The position numbers and the translations under genes were made by a program. DNA of 64,000 nucleotides, from contig JAKOGI010000435.1 in NCBI GenBank assembly GCA_029747015.1, positions 237,501 to 301,500 on the forward strand, given 5' to 3'. This document shows positions 49,823 to 62,663 of the stretch, piece after piece; within the stretch, counting starts at the first letter, position 1, and each line of letters opens with the position of its first letter. The notes beneath the pieces were generated by a model. The model was not told the DNA's origin and searched no databases. It saw nothing but the letters and a program-made list of their open reading frames with translations. Source of the stretch: Carnegiea gigantea. Its lineage: Eukaryota > Streptophyta > Magnoliopsida > Caryophyllales > Cactaceae.

Positions 49823-51066
49823 TGATAAGTCCTTAAAGTGCACTCTATTTTGATGTCATTTTGCACCATTTTTAGGGAGAATTATGTGTTTAATGGTATA
49901 TTATGCACTCCTTTCTCAGTTTTACGCTCGGGTATGGTTCTTTTATGTGTTTTGCAGGTTTTGGATTATTTTACCCCAAATTTGACCATAAATGAGTGTA
50001 GCTTGACTCCCCATGGAGACCCCAAGTCACTATGCACATGGAAGGAAAAAAGAACAAAAGAGCACCAAGACAGAGCCCACCACAGACGATCCATGGTGAA
50101 GGCCACGGTCCGTGGTAAGGCCATGACTACAAGCCTATTCGTTTTCATTCATTGTGTGGCTAAGGTTGATTGAGTTTTTCTTTAAATAGGGCCTTCTGGT
50201 AGCATATTAGAGGGACAGTGTAGAAACGAGAACTCTTACTCCCTAGTTTTTCCATTCTTTTCCATTTTTCTAAGTTTGGTTTAGATTTCTAGTAGTTTTG
50301 AGTGTGAGTGTTGAAGAAGTGCTTACTATTTTGGAGCCCTTGCAAAGTTAGGGGACCCTTGGAGGATCTCCAATTGTGCTAACTTTTCTTCTCCCAAACT
50401 CTGTTTAGTTATTATTAATTTAAATATGTGTGAGTAATTTTCTCAATCTAGGGATTGTTAGTCAAGTATTGATGTTAGAATCTCTTATCTTTATTTAGTT
50501 ATACTTATTCTTGATTGCGATTCGTTGAATTCTATCTTGTGTGTGAAAGTTTTGTGATTGAATTTGGGCCAAATTTATTAGCTAATTATAAATTGTTAAA
50601 TGAAGGACTGAAAGGTGAAACTTGCTATTTGATCGATAAGATAGGACTTGACTTGGCGATACTTGAAAGAGATTTACTTGTCAAGAGGACTTTTAGCCAT
50701 TAAAAATCCATAACTTAGACTAAGCAAGGACATTTGAAAGAAAGATAATTGGTTAGTTTAGATAATTTAGTTTATTTCAAAAGAAAAGGCTGAATTCTAA
50801 ATCTGATTGCACCCTTTTCAATTTTCCAAAATAGATCAATTACGTGATCTATTTCATTGATCTACATCTTTACAAGGTCAAATAAATTCCTAGATGTTTT
50901 AAATTGATTGAATTTTTCGATTAGGTCATAGTGTCATTCAAACTCTCTATTGAAATTTGCTTGCTTAGTACTTTTATAGGGCAAAACTCAATAGATTACA
51001 ATTGGTCTTCATGGGAGCGATATCTTTACTAAACTACAATACCCGTGCGCTTGTGGGCATAGGTCA
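49823..51066 (+). repeat. Athila-2 3' LTR
   Basis: 1244 bases, pairs with 31537-32779 and ends GGTCA. The target duplication ACTAT follows at 51067. The TATA-like TTTAAATAGGGCC at 50181 is unchanged from the 5' LTR. Confidence 0.92.
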
Positions 51067-52660
51067 ACTATGTTATACAATCAAGGCACCTAAAGTAGAA
51101 AAATAGCAACACAACTCATGGCCCTTGACTTGATTTTATGATTCAATGCCTCAGATGTGTTGAACTTATTCTATGTAATATATCATTATGTTATTTGATT
51201 TTGCTCCAATCATTTTCTAAATGTCCTTGTGATTTCTTTAATTAATATCACATGCATGTGGTGATAATGTTACCTGTAGTTGGTAATAATTGGCATTGAG
51301 TATTATATATTGCATGATTGCTTAATATGTCAATAAATCATGAACATGCTTTGCGCTAAAAAAACCTAAATGAATTATATGCTTGATATCTATAGAACTT
51401 GACTATGATGACTTCATGTTTATGATGCTTAGATTATATAATATTGAGTACACAAAAGAGGGACAAATGCATCTTGATAGCTTTTTTAGCATGTTTTTCA
51501 TGATTCGATGCTCCCAATGTATTCCATTGACATGACTAGGCGGTTTGAATCCTGAACCTGATAGACCATCATATGCTCCATTGACATTATAAACTGGGAG
51601 CTAAGAATATCATTTCACTTCATGATATACTTGTCACATTTTTTAGGCCCATTTCTTTTTAATGATGAAAAAGGGGAAAGAATATATGAATGTAAAAACG
51701 GAGATATAACAAAGGGGAGAGAAAAGATAAGAGGGAGACAAATGAATTCTTCTTACACGTATTATCTGTAAATCATTTGCCATCATCATAGAGGGGAAGA
51801 TTTTTGAGTACAATAATTTAAGAGCAATGATATATGAAGTGCCAAGTCCATATAACAAATTTATGAGTCACCCTAATTATTAAGCATGAGCTTACATGTG
51901 CATAACATTCTTGGCATACATTATATGATACAGTCAAATCTTTTATATTAAATCCATGATGCTTAGTTTCTTTAGTATGAATGCTAATTAAGTTACATAG
52001 ATTCTAAGCTCACCAAAAACAAAAATGACATCATAATCGTTGTGCCTTAAGTGATGCTTAGATTTACCTAAACATTGATATGTGCTAAGCGCAAACTTGC
52101 TTGGTTATATACGTTTCATATCATGAGCCAAATAACTTGAGCTGTTATACCCCTAGAATATAAACTTTCCATATATAATTCTGAAGTGCTCTACGAAAAA
52201 TACTTTAATCAGTTGATTTAATTATGTGATTGACTAAGCTTAACAGTATTAGTCTTATACTAAACTTGGAGTCCTACCCAAACTAACATGACCAGGACAC
52301 ACATCCAAAACCATTTAATATTAAACCATACTTAAGGACCTTGATATGGATCTTACCTGTATAGCTCAGATGTGCATAAGATGATTGCTTGGTTTATTGA
52401 ATGATCATTAAATTGCTTGATTATTGATCTTATGCAAGAGATACATTTGATCATACTTATTAAGCCAAAGAAGCCAAGTAAGATTGTCATATTGCTTACC
52501 TATGTGGCTTTAACATATATGCCTTGCCATATATCATCGATATAAGGCAAATAAAATGTTGTTGGAAGATGCATATATGTCTCTATATAATCAGTATATC
52601 AAGTACTTAGGTCTCATAGGAATCATGTGCTTTAAAGTAAATATTATACATTAATTCATA
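51067..52660. other. Unclassified AT-rich DNA
   Basis: Continuation of the sequence interrupted at 31536 by Athila-2. No coding signal above background on either strand. Confidence 0.4.
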
Positions 52661-52668
52661 GCACATTT

Positions 52669-52710
52669 TATATATATATGTATATATGTATGTATGTCTC
52701 TATGTGTGTA

Positions 52711-52755
<45 letters not shown>

Positions 52756-52763
52756 GTACATAC

Positions 52764-52798
<35 letters not shown>

Positions 52799-52883
52799 AT
52801 TATATATATATGTATATATAAACATTACATATGTATATATATGTATATTACATATATATATATATATATATATATATTATTAT

Positions 52884-52925
<42 letters not shown>

Positions 52926-52950
52926 TATATATATGTATGTATATATATAC
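52669..52950. repeat. (TA)n/(GT)n microsatellite
   Basis: Mixed (TATG), (GT) and (TA) runs of about 280 bases, similar in make-up to those of the Helitron array but without the flanking Rep units. Confidence 0.9.
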
Positions 52951-53739
52951 ACGATTGAGTCTCACTCATATGCTAAAATGGGCATCAGTAACTAACATGT
53001 CAAGTTCCCACCTCACTGCATGATTAGAGTTTCAAAGCTACAGTTCAATATCCCAAAACTAATTATACAAGGACCTTGACAACCATGTCAATGAATTACC
53101 TAGTCATAAAAAGCCGACAAGATTAAAAATGCATTAAATATATTTCATGGCACTAAGACCAATTTTCTTGAATCTGAAATGTCCATAATGTAGCGTAATT
53201 ATTAATTATATGAAAAATATGCATTTCTTTGATGGCATAACATAGCATAGCTTCTTGGTTAAATTTGTTCGTACTTAATATATAATTTGGCTATAGAATT
53301 TCTCTTTGAATGATGGTGTATTCCCTAGTGTGCTTAATTGGATTAAATAAATTAATCCTAATTTAATTAACTGTTTACCTTTCTAATAATTGTGTTCTTA
53401 ATGTTTGAAAGCAAGATTGATTTTTGACAATCAGTACTATGATAGCTGGTGTTTCATGGAAGGAAAGAAAGCAAATTCAAATACATTTTGAGAAAGGCAA
53501 CTTGCAGTCAATTGTCCTAAATGGAAGTTGTCAACATCAATGGTTGAATTGAGCTCGCTTGCCTTATCAAATGAAGTAAACAATAGGTAGCACTTAAGGA
53601 AAGCTAAAGCTATCTCCTCGAGCCCCAAAAAAAAAAAAAAAAAGCCAAGAGTTGATAGTATAAATCTTGAGACAAAAAACAATAAGAGACAATGGTCAAG
53701 GCCCTTGAACAATCAAATAAATATTTGAGAGAAGCTTCA
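52951..53739. other. AT-rich DNA without recognised gene
   Basis: An A-run at 53625-53642 interrupts otherwise ordinary AT-rich sequence. Nothing coding is supported. Confidence 0.4.
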
Positions 53740-54480
53740 GTACAATAATCTATAGCATCCAATGGTTACATTCTTGAGATCCTCTAACAGTCTCATGAAT
53801 AGATCCTATAAATAAAGGACCTTGCTAAAGAAGAACTGTGGACCACTTAAGCACATTCAAGAAATATTCTAAATGTTCTCACTTGTAATTATTGTATTGA
53901 GCTTAGTAAAAATTATTGTAATGTTTGTGCACACATTGAGAATTCCTTATGAGGCAAGAGTGCTAGGAGAACTTTGCTCATAAGTAAGAGGAGAGGGTTG
54001 GCTTGGAGATCTATTGTACTAAAGAGGGGTTTTGGGTGAAATCACTTTAAACAAAACATAAAGGGTGTTACTTCTGAGGCAAGGGGGTCGGAGAACTCAT
54101 CTTGCAAGTAAGGTAGCTAGGATGGTACCTTATCTAAAACAGGTCTTACATGAAAACACCTCAAGTAGGACTTGAACGGTATGTTGTTAGCATCCCTAGG
54201 TGGGCACTTGGTTAGGTAATCCTACTTAAAATTAGTACAAGTTGGTTGAATCCCATATAGGATCCTTAAGTGGGGATGTAGCCTAATTGGTGGGGTGAAC
54301 CTTGTTCAAAAAACATAGTGTTCATTTATTTCTTGAAGTTTGCAAATTATACAATATCCTTGACTTGTTCTTTTAGTTTTCTTGAACTGCATTGCTGGAT
54401 TCTGATTAGGGCTTAATTTTTAGTTTGCTATCACCCTATTCAACACTCTCTAGGATGATCTATCTACCTTGGGACCTATA
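53740..54480 (+). mobile_element. Probable Ty1/copia-type LTR fragment
   Basis: A TATA box CCTATAAATAAAGG (about 53805) is followed by a leader rich in repeated GGCAAG and AAGTAAG motifs, and an end near TTGCTATCACCCTATTCAAC (about 54425). This layout is reminiscent of SIRE/Maximus-type copia LTR ends. Neither a paired LTR nor a primer site was found, so it is an inference. Confidence 0.35.
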
Positions 54481-55705
54481 AAATCGCAGATTAAAGCCCA
54501 ATTAAAAACTAAAACCTTTAATTAATTGTTCTCTTTAACATAATAATTCACTTGAGCTCAAATTTAAGTTGTGACCAATTTTTCAAATCATTTAGCTGGT
54601 TTTTTAATTTAGTTATGGGCTCACCATTAGCAAATTTTAAAAAACAGTTTAAAATTTCATTAAAAATGATCAAAAGTTTGATCCATTGAACGGATAATTA
54701 ACTAGCTTTTGTAAACCACCCAAATTGATACTTAGGGCTATGAGCATATTTGAGCCGCATTTAGCAGTTTGGATAGTTCTGAATCATTTCTCAAGTTAGT
54801 TAAAAGTGTTTAGTGGGTTGGAATAGGTAGGAGCAGGATGGACTAGGTGGGAGCCATTTGGAGCGAACAAGAGCATCCTAGAGCCTTTTGAAGCATTTAT
54901 ATTTATTGATGACTATTTTTTGTGCAATGGTTTTAATTTTTGTAATACTAGTCATATCACATCTATAAAGATAATGTAATAGAAGAATTAAACATCAATG
55001 TACTGCATTATTAAGTGTTGACTTAGCGAACGAGATTGTTAGGAAGTAATTTACATGTTAGGAGACATTCCTAAAATGAAACTTGACATCGGAACAAGGA
55101 ATAGGTTATGACAAAAACCAAAAGTCCCAATCAAAGGTATAGGCTCAATTCTTCCTTTGATTTTTTATATAATAAAATGTCCTAACCCAGTCTAATTAAG
55201 CTTGAAAAAAAAACCTAAAAAGTATTTTTCCTCCCAGAAAAATTTATATTTGAAATGCTTGTTTTCAAGTCAAGTTTATAATTTGCTACCTTAATTTATT
55301 GATTTTACTTTTGCCCATAGACGTTGCTCCTATCTTATTACTTTAGTGAATATAATTTACTAAGTTAATTGGTAGATGTCAAATTGAGGTTTTATGGTTT
55401 GCAAGCATTTTAAAGGAGTTCTATTGTCCTATTCTCCTATAATTATTTTTTTAAACAATGAGTAAACACTTATTTATGGAAAATTGAAAAAATATATAAT
55501 TAGGTGGGTACCACGAGTCAAAACTGGAATTGTAGTTATGGTTTCGGTTCCTAAAGTTTTGGAACTAGAGTCGTTGAATCCCATTCCGATTCTCAAAATG
55601 AGGAACCAGTTCTTGTACATGGTTTGGGGGTGCGGTATCCGCTCAACTCCAATATCCATTTCAACCAGCTAAACATGGTTCTTTGCAACAAAAAAGTCAA
55701 TTTAT
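54481..55705. other. Unclassified AT-rich DNA left of virus copy B
   Basis: No gene seen. A short region near 54820-54880 rich in GGTAGGAGC/GGGAGCC motifs resembles one near 63205-63250 on the other side of copy B. Confidence 0.4.
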
Positions 55706-56503
55706 GACTCTGGGGTACCCTAATTCTATGGAGACAATTTTTAGGAGCCAATGTTTTTAGAATATATTTCCAAGTACCTACTATTTTAGGTAAACTTATT
55801 AATAGGGGACAATATTTTTACTGAATAGTTACTGGCCAAAGTTTTTCTTTGGAACTTAATCCCTGAAATTTCTGAATTTGTAATTTTTACCCAAAATAAG
55901 GTCTAACACGCATTGAATTTTTTGGTACTTTTTAATAAAACTAGGCTTATAATTTTGTTTAGATTTCTTATAATGACTTTACTGGTACTAATTATCACAA
56001 TCTTCTAGTTATATCATTAATACTATATTTTCTGTGATTAATGGCCCACCATGCTTAACAAAATAATTAAAACTTAATTAAAGAGTTTTGACCATTACCT
56101 GAACGTAGTCGGCGCTGGGCCCCGATGTTCCTCTAGCTTCCGGTTTATAGAGATTGCTAATCTCAACCCCACCTTCCTTAAATCAGGCACAGCACAGATC
56201 CGTTTCATTTTCTACCTTGGACCGTAGTTACTAATCAAGTTTTGTATATTTTTAAATGATAGTGAGACTTTAATCAAGAAATTATAATATTTAAAACGTA
56301 AGGTTCAATTGACTAACGTTCTCTACTGGGAAAACTTCTTTTATTGAAAGCTTAAAAGTGGAAATATTACAATGGAAAGCTTTGGAGAGGGACTGAAGCT
56401 AAGATCATTAGAGATACTTGCTCATAGAGAAATGGAGGATCCCGAGTTCTTTTGTGCTCAAAAATGCTTAAATGATTGTGTCCCTTTTCAGCACTCGACT
56501 TCA

Positions 56504-56513
56504 CCTCTTATAG
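56504..56513 (-). promoter_or_regulatory. TATA box of the viral pregenomic promoter (copy B)
   Basis: The minus strand reads CTATAAGAGG, aligned with CTATAAAAGG of copy A and likewise 798 bases from the left end. Confidence 0.6.
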
Positions 56514-56699
56514 AGGGTTGGGGGTACATAGGATGCTCCAAGGACTACAGTACATAAAATTTTTTCACATGGCTACATAACACACTAATGGCTACATTAT
56601 ATTACTTTATTTTATAAACCAGACACTTGTCAAAATGGTACAATAATGGGGTAGCCACTTTTCAGAACTTTTAATGATGACTAGATTAGTCATCATTAT

Positions 56700-57790
56700 T
56701 CAGATTCTACATGCCTTCATCTCCAATTATGTTTTCCAGACCATCATTATCAGGATAATCATCAAAATCTTCATATAATTGAAGATGCTCTGGATCTCAT
56801 TTCTTAAACAACTCAAGAAGATATTTCTTTTCTTTTTTCGATAAGAATTTTTCAGCTTCAACATCAAAGAAATAATCATAGATATCTTCTGAGACTGCTC
56901 TTTCCACCTTCATGCACTCTTTAAACTCATTACCATAGGCGAAAGTAATGTTCTCACAATGTATTAATGTTTTTTCTTGTTCAATTAATGCCCAAAATTG
57001 ATGATAAATATTGAAAAATTCAATGGCCTTGCCAAAGTAGGATCAGTAATTAGATGCACTAGCCATTCAGAAACCCATTCTTACTATTGATCATTGAGAT
57101 CGTTGTAATCAACGATCTGAATAATATAATGGGTTGGCTTGGCTTTTCCATTTTCATATTCGATTAATGCGCTATACACTTTCAAATTTAGACACCTTCG
57201 AACTAGAATTTTCATTGGACCATCAGGAGATGTAAGAATCCAATGGATCCTTCTGAACAGTCATTGTTTGAAATTTTGTTAGTTTTGAGAAAAATGAGAA
57301 CTTGGGATTTGGGATTTGGGATTTCTATGAAGTAAAGTACCATCTCGTATTCCCAGGTTTTAAAGACAGGGTCCTTTTGAGATAATGAATTTGCTGGGAA
57401 ACTAACACCAGCAGCTGCAGATTTGTCGGAAAAATAGATCGTTGTACCCCAAAGCTCCCAAATATCATAGGAATAATGATGATAAAAGTCGATGTAGGCT
57501 GAACACTACTCATTGAACCATTTTTCTTGAACATGAGAACTTATTTTTTCTTGGATATCATAAGGATATCTAAGGTAATTAACTTGTAACTCTAGAAAGG
57601 CAAGTCTTTGGGCTATTAGCTAGTCTACAGATAGTAGGCCAAAATGTGATCTACTTTTCATATGGAATTCTAAGTTATCAATAAGGATTCTACTAGAAGA
57701 AGAAACTCGTTCTAGAGAAATGGCATTTCATTAAGGATTTCCTCCTTTTTTAGAAGGAGATTGGCTTTGATGATCATAATTCGTGAGTTC
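56700..57790 (-). pseudogene. Viral downstream ORF, copy B
   Basis: Counterpart of 36370-37440; the longest open piece is 57325-57534. Transactivator/viroplasmin by position only. Confidence 0.48.
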
Positions 57791-57944
57791 TCGAGTTAAA
57801 CCGTCTGTCAGAGAGTTCTTCAATCTCTGTATATGTTCAACAGAGAAGCAAAACTGGTTAAGCCACAATTGCTAACTTAAGAGTCCCCCCTATGCTTGCA
57901 TATTTGATAAATTTTTTTTCATAAAACCAAATATTTCTTTACAA

Positions 57945-58280
57945 TCAGTTCGAATAAAAAAAAGGTGTTAGAGTTAAAAAGATTAAGAATTTTTCAATTT
58001 CCCTTATGGCTGCAAGGATTTCTTTTTCCATTGTAGAATAGTTGCATTCTGCCTTATTAAAACTTTCACTGCAATATATGCAGAGTTTTTTTCCTTCTTT
58101 GATTTTGACTACTGCACTCCATTGCCCACTGCTGGCATCTGTTTCAAGAACTCTATCATCTTTTTCATTAGGCAAATTAAGAATAGGAAGATTTTTACAC
58201 ATCTTTTTGAAAATTTGAACAATCTCTGTATCATTAATGGTCCATGTCCAACTTACTTCTTTCTTGAGTTTCTGCTGCAA
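57945..58280 (-). pseudogene. Viral RNase H, copy B
   Basis: 111 open codons with LETDAS and MEKEIL, the first catalytic Asp and the Glu. The segment with the third acidic residue is cut by a frame break at about 57950. Confidence 0.78.
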
Positions 58281-58379
58281 TGGCTTTCTTCATTTAGCTA
58301 AATCTTTAATGAAATCTGAAGCATAGCTAAGACATCCCAGAAATCTTTCTACCTGCTTCCTATCTTTAATTTTTTCAGG

Positions 58380-59000
58380 AAAATTTTCTATTTTTTCGAA
58401 ATATGTTTTTATAAAATGATTTATCCGACTTTTATCTCTAGGCCTAAGAACTCTATTTCTTATTCAGTATAAATGTACTTGTTCTTACCTAGTATAATGC
58501 TATGATTGATCCATCTTTGGGTGACGGCTAAAAAAATTATTTTTGTGCTGTTCTATAGTTTTGAAAAAGACAAGGATATCATCGATACAAACTAAACAAC
58601 AATTATTAAGGTCTTTAAAGATATTATCTATTCTGCTTTGAAATTTGAGGTGTATTTTTAAGACCACATGACATTACTATCCATTCATAATGTCCTTGTG
58701 GGGTACTAAATGTAGTTAAAGGAATACTTTTCTCATCCATCTTTATCTGCCAGTATCAATTTTTGCAATCCATTTTGGAGAACCAAGAGGCTCCTTAAAT
58801 TCTGTTGAAAAGGACTGTTTTGTTAGGAATATAATACCCATCAAAGACAGTATTATCATTGAGCTTTTGGTAGTTGATCACCATTCTTGATTTTCCTCTT
58901 TTTCCTTCTGCATAATTTCTTACCATGAAAGTAGGACCGGTGTGAGGACTCTTACTATTTCTGATTAATCCTTTATCCAGGAGTTCTTTCATTTATTTAT
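58380..59000 (-). pseudogene. Viral reverse transcriptase, copy B (inactive)
   Basis: RMVINYQKLN is in the open stretch 58795-58992. The active-site box near 58585 reads CIDD: both Asp are kept but Tyr is changed. This is the reverse of copy A (YIDH). Frame breaks lie between motifs. Confidence 0.83.
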
Positions 59001-59149
59001 GAAATTCTTGGATATCCTAGTGCGTATACACCATTTGTTTGACCCGAATAATAGTGTTGGGATTTAACAAACTAATTTTTGCAAAAGTCTTATCTTTATC
59101 CCAAGACTGCAGTGGATTATTAGAGTAGAATTCTTTACATAGTTTTTAT

Positions 59150-59923
59150 TGTTGTTCGATAATATGTTCTTTAATAGATAAATCGAGTAATGAGATTGTC
59201 AGTGCTACTTCATGTTATGCTGGCATTACCTTCTCACTACATTGGCTGCATGTGAACTCAATCTTCTGATGTGTCTAAGCCTTATTTAATTTTTTAACAG
59301 GAGCAGAGTGACCATTTATCGTGAATGTTATTTGGTTTATGGTCTGTGTAGATGGAGAATATAACCTCTGAAAATTATTTCCAATAATCATATTATGAGA
59401 GGGTTGATCAGTAGCCCATAAGACTGGGATAATGCATTGGACTCCTCCTAATTTTATGGATAACCCTTCTATCACCCCATTATGGCTCATAATGCTAATA
59501 TCAGCTATCCTCGCTTGTAAAGAATTTTTGGCTCTTTTCCACATAAAACTCTAAAAATAATGATCTTTTCATGAAGCATGCAGAGCAACTACTATCTATG
59601 TATGCACACAACTCATATTTATTATATCCCTCTAAGCATATATTTATTAAGATATAAATGTTATCAGGATTTATGTTGGTGACTTCATAGCATATCTCCA
59701 TAGTTATATTTTTGACTAATTCATCCTCACAAATTGGTTCGCTAACAGTTCTTATTTTGTACCCAATGACCTTTCTATCTAGACTCATAATTCGATCTAC
59801 ACTGGGTCTTGCAGCTTTAAAACTTATTCTACTCATTTCACTGGCCATGTTAATTGTGTCATCTTCTTTAAGCTCTTCTTTAGCTGATGAAGATCCTTCT
59901 CCCCAATCTGATCTTGTACTCAT
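59150..59923 (-). pseudogene. Viral aspartic protease region, copy B
   Basis: Open over 59501-59923 and, in another frame, 59275-59544. The active site reads DSSCS, so the Gly after Asp-Ser is lost (DSGCS in copy A). MIIGNNF follows. Confidence 0.8.
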
Positions 59924-60244
59924 GCTCCTTAATAATTGGGGTTTAATGGTGATTTTACCCTCCTCATCAATTTTTATTACATTTTTCTTATTTATCTTTA
60001 TAGGGTTGGCAAAGCTAGATATCCATGAACAATCAATTTTTATCTCCGAGGATTAGACTTAATCCTCTGGATTTTTTTGCATAGGGGTAAGGTTTTTAAA
60101 TTTTTCTTCTTCTATCATTGTTACCTTAATCTTTGGATCTATAATATTCTCTAATTTGTAAATAATTTTTCAAAATATCCTTAAAGAATATCCTCCTCTT
60201 TTCATGTCCATCTCAACTGTTTTTATCTTAAGGGATAGAAAGTT

Positions 60245-60775
60245 TTTTAGCAAATTTATCTTTTAGACTTACATAATATCTAGGTCGATAATTGAATCCT
60301 ACTGACCCATTACACAAATTGGTTTTTATCCCTGTGATAATTTGGTTATTGAATATAATATGCCTAATGTCACAGAATAACGCGTAAGGATCCCTATCCT
60401 TAACATAAATTGTAATGGAGTGATTTGAACTTGGACACTTCTGATATGGATATACTTATACTGTCTATCTTTGTTATATTTAAGGATATTTTCCCAATTA
60501 ATGAGATTAACTTCTCCAACGTCATACTTACAACCCTTAATCTCCAGATCTTCTTCCATCATTTCACATACGTATTTGCTTTTTATTTGAAAGAAAGATT
60601 TTTTATAGATCATGTCTTTTTGGATTATGGGAATGATCCAATCTTCTTTGACATCCTCATGATCATTGTCTACCACAAACTCTTCTCCTTGAAGATCACC
60701 AAACCTAACCGAGTTACTCTCCATCATATGACTTGTTTCTTCATAATCACTTTCTTCATATTCATTCTCCAACAT
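60245..60775 (-). pseudogene. Viral movement protein region, copy B
   Basis: Open at 60326-60775 with the acidic EESDYEE start and the HIRSVQVQITPL core start, then frameshifted. Counterpart of 39865-40497. Confidence 0.68.
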
Positions 60776-60839
60776 AATTTCAATAATTCATTTGTTGCTG
60801 CTTAAGGCTAGGTCTAAAGCTTCATCTTTACTAAGTTCA

Positions 60840-62590
60840 ACATAATCTAAACTTCCCAAGGTTTCAATAAGCTTGTTATTCTTCCTATTTTTGCATTCAT
60901 TAGCATAATACCCTACTTCTCCGCATTCCCAGCATTTGCAATTGTTTTTCCCTGCAGGACAATAAGCTACTTTCGTAAAAATCTACGTTGTTTAGCACTT
61001 GGTTTGTTGTAACATTTTCTTTTGTATTTCTCACCTCTTTGCCTCTTAAAGTTCTTTTTCTTATAAAATTTTCTTTTTCTTCTCCTTTTAGATTCTTTCC
61101 CCATTGGTGAGGCGAATCCTAGCAAGTTAGGAATTGCTTCTTGATTTTCTTTTGCTTTTGGAGATCAAGACATTGATCATTGACCCATTTTCTTAGATAA
61201 AAGATTCTTGAACCAAGGATATTAATGACATCTGCTCGTTCCAGATATACCATGTACTTTTCATTAATTATGGAATTTATAGGACATGAAAATTTCTCAT
61301 AGAACATACCAAGATTGGTTCCATTATTTCTAATTTTGTAATAATATTGACTAAATTCAGCAATCTAATTTTTCAGATATCTCATGTCCCATAATTCTAT
61401 ATTATTAATTTTTCTCTGTCACTCTCTAGTTTTTTTCTTCAGAATCTAGTTTAGCTTCAATAAATTTGGTTTCAATTTCTTTGCACAAGTTTCTGAATAT
61501 AGTAGCTGGTGTTTCCATCATTTTTAATGTATTTTTACCATCTTCGCTTAGTGAATTATACCAGTCAGTTACAGTTTCAGAAAAACTATGTTCGATATAG
61601 TTTAGAAAGTTTACCGTAATCCATGTAGTATTTAGGTTTAGGACACTATTCATTTCTCTTTTTCAATGCTCAAATATCTTTTCTCTATTACGGACTCCAT
61701 CAATATTTAAGATATATCGAGTTTGACTAATTGACGTAAGGCCAATTTCTTCAAAAGTCATGATTTTTCTTAGGATAAGCCCGAAGAAAAAATTAGTTGT
61801 ACGCCCTACTGAAACATATACCTAGGTCTTAAGAGATGAGTATTTTTCATAAACGGTTGTCCAAATTCTTCAGGCTTAAGAATAACATTGTTAATTAGAT
61901 TAGTCTCTATATCATATCGATCGATCTCTTCTTCGATCTCATGATCTCGTTTTTAATAGTCATTTTACCATATTTCTTATCCAATTTTCTCTTAACGTCT
62001 TCTAATGGTAATACATTGAGATCTTCTAATTTAATCATATTCATCTGTTGATATATTTATTCTTCTAGTTGGGTATTATTGGTCTCTTCATTATCATCAG
62101 ACAAAACATCATGTTTATCACTAATTACTCCCATGATCTTGTTTAATTCTTCTGGATTTTGTTCTTTCTCGAACATATTCTGTAGTTCGTCAAGAGTATG
62201 TTGCTTATACTCTATCTTCTTCTTCTTTTTCTGTTTTTTCAACTGATTGTTCCCCTGATTTTTCTCCTAATTTCTTTTGGGTTTTTATATTGTGCAAGGG
62301 AAATGGAATCTTGTTTTTTGGATTTTGGAAAGGATACTTATGCTGAAATGGGCTTTTCCGCTATGCCTGAATTCGTTAACTAGAGAAAGGTGAATTACCG
62401 ATATGTGCTTCTTAAACTCCTTCACTTCAGTCTTAGTTTTAGCTAATTCTACTTTTAATTCTAAAATTATATCAGTGATATAGTTCAATTGAGGCGCGAT
62501 TGGTAATATGCCTTCCGGTAAGTGAACAATATGTGAATAACTTGCTCCAGGGCAAGCAGGTGATGATTCTAGAATTAATCACAGTTAAAT
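60840..62590 (-). pseudogene. Viral ORF1: coiled coil and coat protein with zinc finger, copy B
   Basis: The coiled coil is in 62285-62488, and coat-core pieces are in 61426-61653 and 61119-61307. The zinc finger at about 60893-60945 keeps all Cys (Cys-Lys-Cys-Trp-Glu-Cys) but its His is replaced by Tyr. Several frame breaks. Confidence 0.73.
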
Positions 62591-62649
62591 ACAGTTAATT
62601 AGCTTAATTAATCATTAATTAGCAATTATCTTAATTATTTTTGGTTACG

Positions 62650-62663
62650 TGGCTCTGGTACCG
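62650..62663 (-). other. Initiator tRNA-Met primer site (copy B)
   Basis: The minus strand reads CGGTACCAGAGCCA, three bases from the canonical TGGTATCAGAGCCA, in the same place as in copy A. Confidence 0.78.

Larger units (their letters stand above)
31537..51066 (+). mobile_element. Athila-2: old non-autonomous Athila-like element with nested insertions
   Basis: LTRs of 1243 and 1244 bases begin TGATAAGTCC and end TCA. The 5-bp duplication is ACTAC (31532-31536) and ACTAT (51067-51071), one mismatch. Over the first 320 bases the LTRs differ at roughly one site in seven, so this element is much older than Athila-1. The order is primer site, gag, protease, acidic tail, hairpin, GC-rich inverted repeats, C/T leader, ORF2, internal polypurine-like site, non-coding region, polypurine tract. 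As in Athila-1, no RT, RNase H or integrase is present. The 19.5-kb span is inflated by pararetrovirus copy A (35397-42548) and a Helitron (43614-47094); without them the element is about 8.9 kb. Confidence 0.9.

Noticed and set aside
53625..53642. A-run as the tail of a LINE or SINE insertion
   Set aside because: No flanking target duplication or LINE/SINE sequence could be seen next to it.
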